Positions 60,095 to 64,000 of a DNA stretch of 64,000 nt are shown here, one piece after another; the first letter of the stretch is position 1; each line of letters opens with the position of its first letter. The notes below the pieces were generated by a model. It did no database searches. It was given only the letters and a program-made list of their open reading frames with translations, and was not told where the DNA came from. The position numbers and the translations under genes were made by a program. Source of the DNA: Sphingopyxis sp. UBA6723 (GTDB taxonomy: Bacteria > Pseudomonadota > Alphaproteobacteria > Sphingomonadales > Sphingomonadaceae); contig NZ_DKIH01000013.1 in NCBI RefSeq assembly GCF_002454115.1, positions 133,717 to 197,716 on the forward strand, written 5' to 3'.

Positions 60095-60705
60095 TCTGCT
60101 AGTCCTGCCAGGATTGCTGCCGTTACCTGCTTCGCGGGGGCATCGGCGTCGATAATCCGCCAGCGTTCGGGCTCCGCCTCGGCCATTTCGACGAAGCGCG
60201 CGGCCAAACGCGCCTGATAATCCGCGGGCTTGCTGCCCATGCGGTCGCTGCCGCCGCGTGCCGCAAGGCGGCGTGCGGCTTCGGCGGGGCTTACGGTGAG
60301 CAGGAAGGTGCGGTCAGGCAACAAGCCTTCGGATCCTACGCCGTGAAGCGCCAATATGTCCGCGTCGGTGAGACCGCCACCACCGCCCTGATAGGCGCGG
60401 CTCGAATCGACGAAGCGGTCGCATAGCACCCACGCGCCGCGCGCCAGCGCCGGGCGGATCGTGCGTGCGACATGGTCGGCGCGCGCCGCCGCGAACAACA
60501 AGGCTTCGCTGCGCGCGTCCCAGCGGTCATCGCTGCCTTCCATCAGCAGCGTCCGGATCGCTTCGGCGCCGGTGCTCCCACCGGGTTCGCGCGTGGTGAC
60601 GACGTCGATGTTACGTGCGGCCAGTGCCGCCGCCAACGCCCGGATCTGCGTCGATTTGCCGACCCCCTCCCCGCCCTCCAGCGTGATGAAGCGCCCGTGC
60701 GTCAT
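60085..60705 (-). CDS. tmk: Thymidylate kinase
   Basis: 206 residues from the ATG at 60705; a TTG 15 bases upstream is in frame. P-loop 'EGGEGVGKST', 'TREPGGS', 'DRFVDSSRAYQGGGGG' and the lid 'ARGGSDRMG'. It phosphorylates dTMP to dTDP. Overlaps holB, so the two are coupled. Confidence 0.95.
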   Translation of the reverse strand: MTHGRFITLEGGEGVGKSTQIRALAAALAARNIDVVTTREPGGSTGAEAIRTLLMEGSDDRWDARSEALLFAAARADHVARTIRPALARGAWVLCDRFVDSSRAYQGGGGGLTDADILALHGVGSEGLLPDRTFLLTVSPAEAARRLAARGGSDRMGSKPADYQARLAARFVEMAEAEPERWRIIDADAPAKQVTAAILAGLAEWL

Positions 60706-60783
60706 GCCGATAACCTGCAAGGTTGGAAAAGGACGAAGCGCACGTGCATTATGTGGCGGTAGCCGCCAGCAGGCGCTTTGTCA

Positions 60784-61749
60784 TCACGGTGCAGCGCGGC
60801 CGCTGCCACTCGCGGCTTTTTTGCCCGTGCTGCCATCGTTCGCCGCCAGCGGTACCCCGAACCCCCAACGCATCAGCCGCTCGGCCTCGTCGCGGCGGGC
60901 CTTGTCGCTCGGCAGCCCGGCAACGACCATGATCAGCCGCCGCCCGTCGCGCTTAGCTGAACCCAGCAAACAATAACCTGCTTCGGACGTATAGCCCGTC
61001 TTTAACCCATCAGCCCCCAGCACCCGCCCGAGAAGCGGATTGCGGTTCGCCTGAACGATCGGCTTGCCCTCGGGCGACGTGCCGTGCTGAAGCTTCGGCA
61101 TTGAGAAATAGCGCGCGTAACCGGCGGGGTGATCGCGGATTAGTCGGTCGGCGAGCGTGACGAGGTCGCTAGCGCTCACCTTGGTCACCCCGCCGTCGGG
61201 CCAGCCGTTCGGCGTGCCGAAATTGCTCGATTTCATGCCAATTTGTGCGGCTACAGCGTTCATTCTTTTGATAAACGCCGCTTCATTGCCGTCGATCCCC
61301 ACCGCCAGCGCAGCGGCGGCGTCATTCCCAGATACGGTGATCAAGCCTTTGAGCAGATCATCGACCGAAACCTTTTCGCCAGGGCGCAGGAACATTGTCG
61401 ATCCGCCGTTGTTGCCTCTCCATTTCTTCCACGTCGCTTCGCTGACGGTGAATTGCTTGTCGCGCGCCAGTTCGCCCTTTTTGATCAGGTCGAGCACGAC
61501 ATAGGCGGTCATTACCTTCGCCATGGAGGCTGGTGCAAAGCGCTTGTCAGCCCCGCGCGAAAACAGGATTTCGCCCGAATCGAGATCTTTGAGCATCACG
61601 ATTGGCGCCTGCGTGGTGTAGGACGGACGCGCTGTCGCCGTACTTTTTGGACGTGGGTCGTCCGCGGCAGCCGCGGGCATCGCGAGCGTCAGTGCAAATC
61701 CTGCCAACATCGCAGCGCTCTGGATTGGAATCTTTGAGAGTTTTATCAC
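60784..61749 (-). CDS. D-alanyl-D-alanine carboxypeptidase (PBP5-like core)
   Basis: 321 residues from the GTG at 61749, ten bases after the rlpA stop; this gives a clean signal peptide ending 'MPAAAA|DD'. Longer frames run inside rlpA and lack homology. Active-site motifs: Ser75-x-x-Lys78 ('SMAK'), 'SGND' (140-143) and 'KTG' (250-252). It trims peptidoglycan side chains. The C-terminal membrane-binding domain of PBP5 is missing; the tail is short and Ser/Gly/Lys rich. Confidence 0.92.
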   Translation of the reverse strand: MIKLSKIPIQSAAMLAGFALTLAMPAAAADDPRPKSTATARPSYTTQAPIVMLKDLDSGEILFSRGADKRFAPASMAKVMTAYVVLDLIKKGELARDKQFTVSEATWKKWRGNNGGSTMFLRPGEKVSVDDLLKGLITVSGNDAAAALAVGIDGNEAAFIKRMNAVAAQIGMKSSNFGTPNGWPDGGVTKVSASDLVTLADRLIRDHPAGYARYFSMPKLQHGTSPEGKPIVQANRNPLLGRVLGADGLKTGYTSEAGYCLLGSAKRDGRRLIMVVAGLPSDKARRDEAERLMRWGFGVPLAANDGSTGKKAASGSGRAAP

Positions 61750-61759
61750 GCGTTGCCCG

Positions 61760-62722
61760 TTACCGATCGCGCTGGACCACTGCATCGCGGAAACCCTTGG
61801 CCTTCGCCGTTCCGAGTGCACCGCGCGCGTCGGCGTCGCTGGCGAAGGGGCCGATCCGCACCCGCCATAGGTTGCCTGCCTTGCTGACGGTGCCGCTGAC
61901 CGATTTTGCCGCGGCATTGGCGCGGCTTTCGCTGCTGAACGCGCCGACCTGAACGACATATTTGCCGCCAGCGGTCGTGGTCGGCTGGGCTACCGATTTC
62001 GCAGGCGACGCTGCATCAACCGCCATCCGGTCATCGCCGGGCTTGGCCTTTCCTGACGCAATTGGGGCAGCGGGCTGCGCTTCAACCGGCGGCGCGGCGG
62101 CGAGTTGCTTCGGAACCGGCATGGCTTTCAGCTTCGTGCGCAGAATCGATAGCAGCGAATCGGGCGTGGCAATGCGTTCCGGCACTGCGCGACCAGCGCG
62201 TAGCTGCGCCCGTTCGGCGAGAGGCGGATTGGTGCGGCGTACCCGCACGGCGGACACACCGTCGGTCAAGCCCAGTTGCTCGGCGGCGCCGCGCGATAGG
62301 TCGATCAGTCGGTCGCCGACCATCGGGCCGCGATCGTTGACGCGCACCAATATCGTGCGTCCGGTATCGAGCGCGGTCACCTCGACATAGCTGGGCAGCG
62401 GCAGCGTCTTGTGCGCGGCACTGATCCCGGCGGGATCGAATATCTCGCCATTGGCGGTCGGTCGTCCGGCCAATTCATCACCATACCAGCTGGCATAGCC
62501 GACATCGTCATAATCGGCGATGTCCGACGGGGTGTAGGTCGTACCGCCGATCGTATAGGGATCGCCAATCTTGACCGGCGTGTCGCTTACGCCGCTGGCC
62601 GATTGCGCGGGGGCTGGGCTGGCGGTCGGCCCGCCATCGCGCTCGCCGCCGAAACTGCCGCATCCGGCGAGCAGCAGCATTGCCCCCGCCATCAGCGCCG
62701 TTTTTCTACCGATCGATTTCAT
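61760..62722 (-). CDS. rlpA: RlpA-type septal lytic transglycosylase with SPOR domain
   Basis: 320 residues from the ATG at 62722; upstream frame belongs to the preceding gene's overlap. Lipobox 'LLAGC' with Cys21. RlpA double-psi barrel: 'GYASWYGDELAGRPTANGE' (76-93) and 'VRVNDRGPMVGDRLIDLS' with the catalytic Asp and His set. The C-terminal SPOR domain (about 243-320) binds denuded peptidoglycan at the division site. Coupled to the MltB-like gene by overlap. Confidence 0.94.
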   Translation of the reverse strand: MKSIGRKTALMAGAMLLLAGCGSFGGERDGGPTASPAPAQSASGVSDTPVKIGDPYTIGGTTYTPSDIADYDDVGYASWYGDELAGRPTANGEIFDPAGISAAHKTLPLPSYVEVTALDTGRTILVRVNDRGPMVGDRLIDLSRGAAEQLGLTDGVSAVRVRRTNPPLAERAQLRAGRAVPERIATPDSLLSILRTKLKAMPVPKQLAAAPPVEAQPAAPIASGKAKPGDDRMAVDAASPAKSVAQPTTTAGGKYVVQVGAFSSESRANAAAKSVSGTVSKAGNLWRVRIGPFASDADARGALGTAKAKGFRDAVVQRDR

Positions 62723-63767
62723 CCGCCAGCAACCCCACTGATAGTGCATAAAAATTGGAACAATTATAGTCCAATATCGCACGATAGTTACCGGTCAGCA
62801 AATATGCGGTCCGTCCGGGGCCATCGGGTTCCAGCAGCACCGCCTGAACCTGTCCGTCGGGCCAGCGGCCGCCGATCGGCTGAATGCCGTCGGCGCGCCA
62901 TTCGGCCATCGAGCGCCAACGGCTGTGGCGCGCGAAAACGCGGGGGCAACGAGTGGGGTTGAGGCGGCTAGCGAAACGATTGCGATCAAAGCTGCTCGGC
63001 ACCGTCACGGCCACGCCCCACGGCTGTCCGGCGCGCCAGCCGGCGCGGCGCAGATAAGCGCCGATCGATTCGATGGCATCGGCTTCGCTCGACCAGATGT
63101 TGGCACGACCGTCACCGTCGCCATCTTCGGCGACCGCCAGATAGACCGAAGGCAGGAACTGCGGATAGCCAAAAGCGCCGGCCCAACTTCCCTTCAGCAC
63201 GTTGCGCGGCACACCCTTTTCCACCATTTCCAGCGTCGCGATGAATTCGGGCTCGAAGAGGCTACGGCGGCGTCCTTCATACGCCAGCGTCGCCAGCGCT
63301 TCGGGCAGGTCAAAGCTGCCGGTGACCTGGCCGTAGGCGGTTTCGTGGCCGTAAATCGCGATCATGATGCTGGTCGGCACGCCAGTACGCGCCTCGATGC
63401 GCGCGAGCAAAGGCAGCAGTCGGTCATGAACGCGGCGGCCGCCATTGATCCGCGCTGCATCGACATGCCGTGCCTTATAGGGCGCGAAGTTCGGGATCGG
63501 CGTGTCGTTGGTCGGCGGACTGCCCAGATTGTCCCGGTCGAGCGCGATCACCCGCGGATTATAGCGCAAACCCGCAGTGACGCGGTCGAACGTCTGTCGG
63601 GAGACCCCGCGCGCCTGCGCCTTGGGCCATAACGACTGGACATAGGCATCGAAGCCGCTGTCGCCGCCCTGCGCGTGTAACGGCGCCGATGCCGTGAAGA
63701 GGCTGGCCGACAGGACGGCGGCGGCGAGAGCAAAAATGCGCCCGATTTTCGAAATGATAGCATGCAT
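62706..63767 (-). CDS. Lytic murein transglycosylase, MltB family
   Basis: 353 residues from the ATG at 63767, after GGTGGGA. The signal peptide ends near 'SAPLHA|Q'. 'IYGHETAYG' holds catalytic Glu142; 'GAFGYPQFLPSVY' and 'DIWSS'-like 'ANIWSSEADAIESIGAYL' follow the SLT_2 pattern, and the C-terminal 'TGNYRAILDYNCSNFYALSVG' is present (in part). It cleaves glycan strands. First gene of the minus-strand operon. Confidence 0.92.
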   Translation of the reverse strand: MHAIISKIGRIFALAAAVLSASLFTASAPLHAQGGDSGFDAYVQSLWPKAQARGVSRQTFDRVTAGLRYNPRVIALDRDNLGSPPTNDTPIPNFAPYKARHVDAARINGGRRVHDRLLPLLARIEARTGVPTSIMIAIYGHETAYGQVTGSFDLPEALATLAYEGRRRSLFEPEFIATLEMVEKGVPRNVLKGSWAGAFGYPQFLPSVYLAVAEDGDGDGRANIWSSEADAIESIGAYLRRAGWRAGQPWGVAVTVPSSFDRNRFASRLNPTRCPRVFARHSRWRSMAEWRADGIQPIGGRWPDGQVQAVLLEPDGPGRTAYLLTGNYRAILDYNCSNFYALSVGLLADEIDR

Positions 63768-63915
63768 GACGTTCCCACCCATAAGATGTGTCTCGCACAG
63801 ATGCGAGCGCCTTGGCTAGGCAATGGCGGGACGAGCCGAGTCATCTGCGCGACAGGCCGATCGAAGAAGGTTTTTCTTGCCGCATCGGCCCATCGCGCTA
63901 TGGCGGCGGCCGTGC

Positions 63916-64000
63916 GGACAGGTGGCCGAGTGGTTTAAGGCAGCGGTCTTGAAAACCGCCGTGGGTGCAAGCTCACCGTGGGTTCGAATCCCACCCTGTC
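63916..64000 (+). tRNA. tRNA-Ser (UGA anticodon), 3' end cut by the window
   Basis: GGACAGGTGGCCGAGTGG is the serine-type 5' half. Anticodon stem GCGGT/ACCGC holds loop CTTGAAA, anticodon TGA. A long variable arm follows, then GGTTCGAATCC. The last acceptor base, discriminator and CCA lie beyond the window. Confidence 0.95.

Overview
The window is a GC-rich chromosomal segment from an alphaproteobacterium, most likely a sphingomonad (Sphingomonadales; Sphingopyxis-like). This placement is inference. It rests on the gene order ntrB-ntrC-ntrY-ntrX-hfq-hflX, the fused ispDF gene, a double-domain Hfq, DUF1467, the nuo operon style with ATGA/GTGA overlaps, and dispersed palindromic intergenic repeats. 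Coding density is high and almost everything is core metabolism. No phage, insertion sequence, CRISPR array or classical defence locus is visible.

Layout. 1-4.8 kb: a central-carbon operon (transketolase end, gap, pgk, a 2OG-Fe(II) oxygenase-like gene, class I aldolase, O-methyltransferase). 4.8-9.1 kb: lipoprotein, thiE, efp, suhB-type phosphatase and two tandem YbjN-like secreted proteins. 9.2-25.2 kb: the complete NADH dehydrogenase operon nuoA-N. It is interrupted by two small membrane-protein genes, a tandem duplication at the nuoF/nuoG junction with a second cargo gene, and two palindromic repeats that remain open reading frames. 25.2-28.6 kb: birA, coaX, rnj and DUF1467, continuing the nuo transcription unit. 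29-36.6 kb: a large coiled-coil membrane protein, an Hpt-like protein lacking its histidine, a TPR exported protein, an Lrp regulator, a degenerate histidine kinase and a polysaccharide deacetylase. 36.7-39.3 kb: tRNA(CAU), a small exported protein, an M20 peptidase, tRNA-Pro and an alanine-rich repeat lipoprotein. 39.6-46.7 kb: ettA, thioesterase, carbonic anhydrase, lipA, ratA-like, cinA, ispDF and dusB. 46.7-55 kb: nitrogen two-component genes ntrBC and ntrYX, tandem hfq, hflX. 54.9-63.8 kb, minus strand: mazG, and an operon running mltB-type transglycosylase, rlpA, dac-type carboxypeptidase, tmk, holB, metG, tatD, MBL hydrolase and a small membrane protein. The window ends in a truncated tRNA-Ser.

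How it works together. The glycolytic genes feed pyruvate metabolism, with lipoate from lipA. NADH is re-oxidised by complex I. The ntr systems with Hfq and HflX form a nitrogen/stress regulatory block. The minus-strand operon joins septal cell-wall remodelling to DNA replication precursors and tRNA charging.

Most unusual points: (1) the nuoF/nuoG junction exists as two tandem modules with different cargo genes and diverged flanks; (2) two repeats inside the nuo operon each keep an ORF that overlaps the upstream stop and the downstream start by four bases; (3) birA and hflX both appear to start at CUG in a CUGA stop/start overlap; (4) the Hfq is a tandem fusion; (5) several signalling proteins have lost key residues (Hpt-like, histidine kinase, NtrX).
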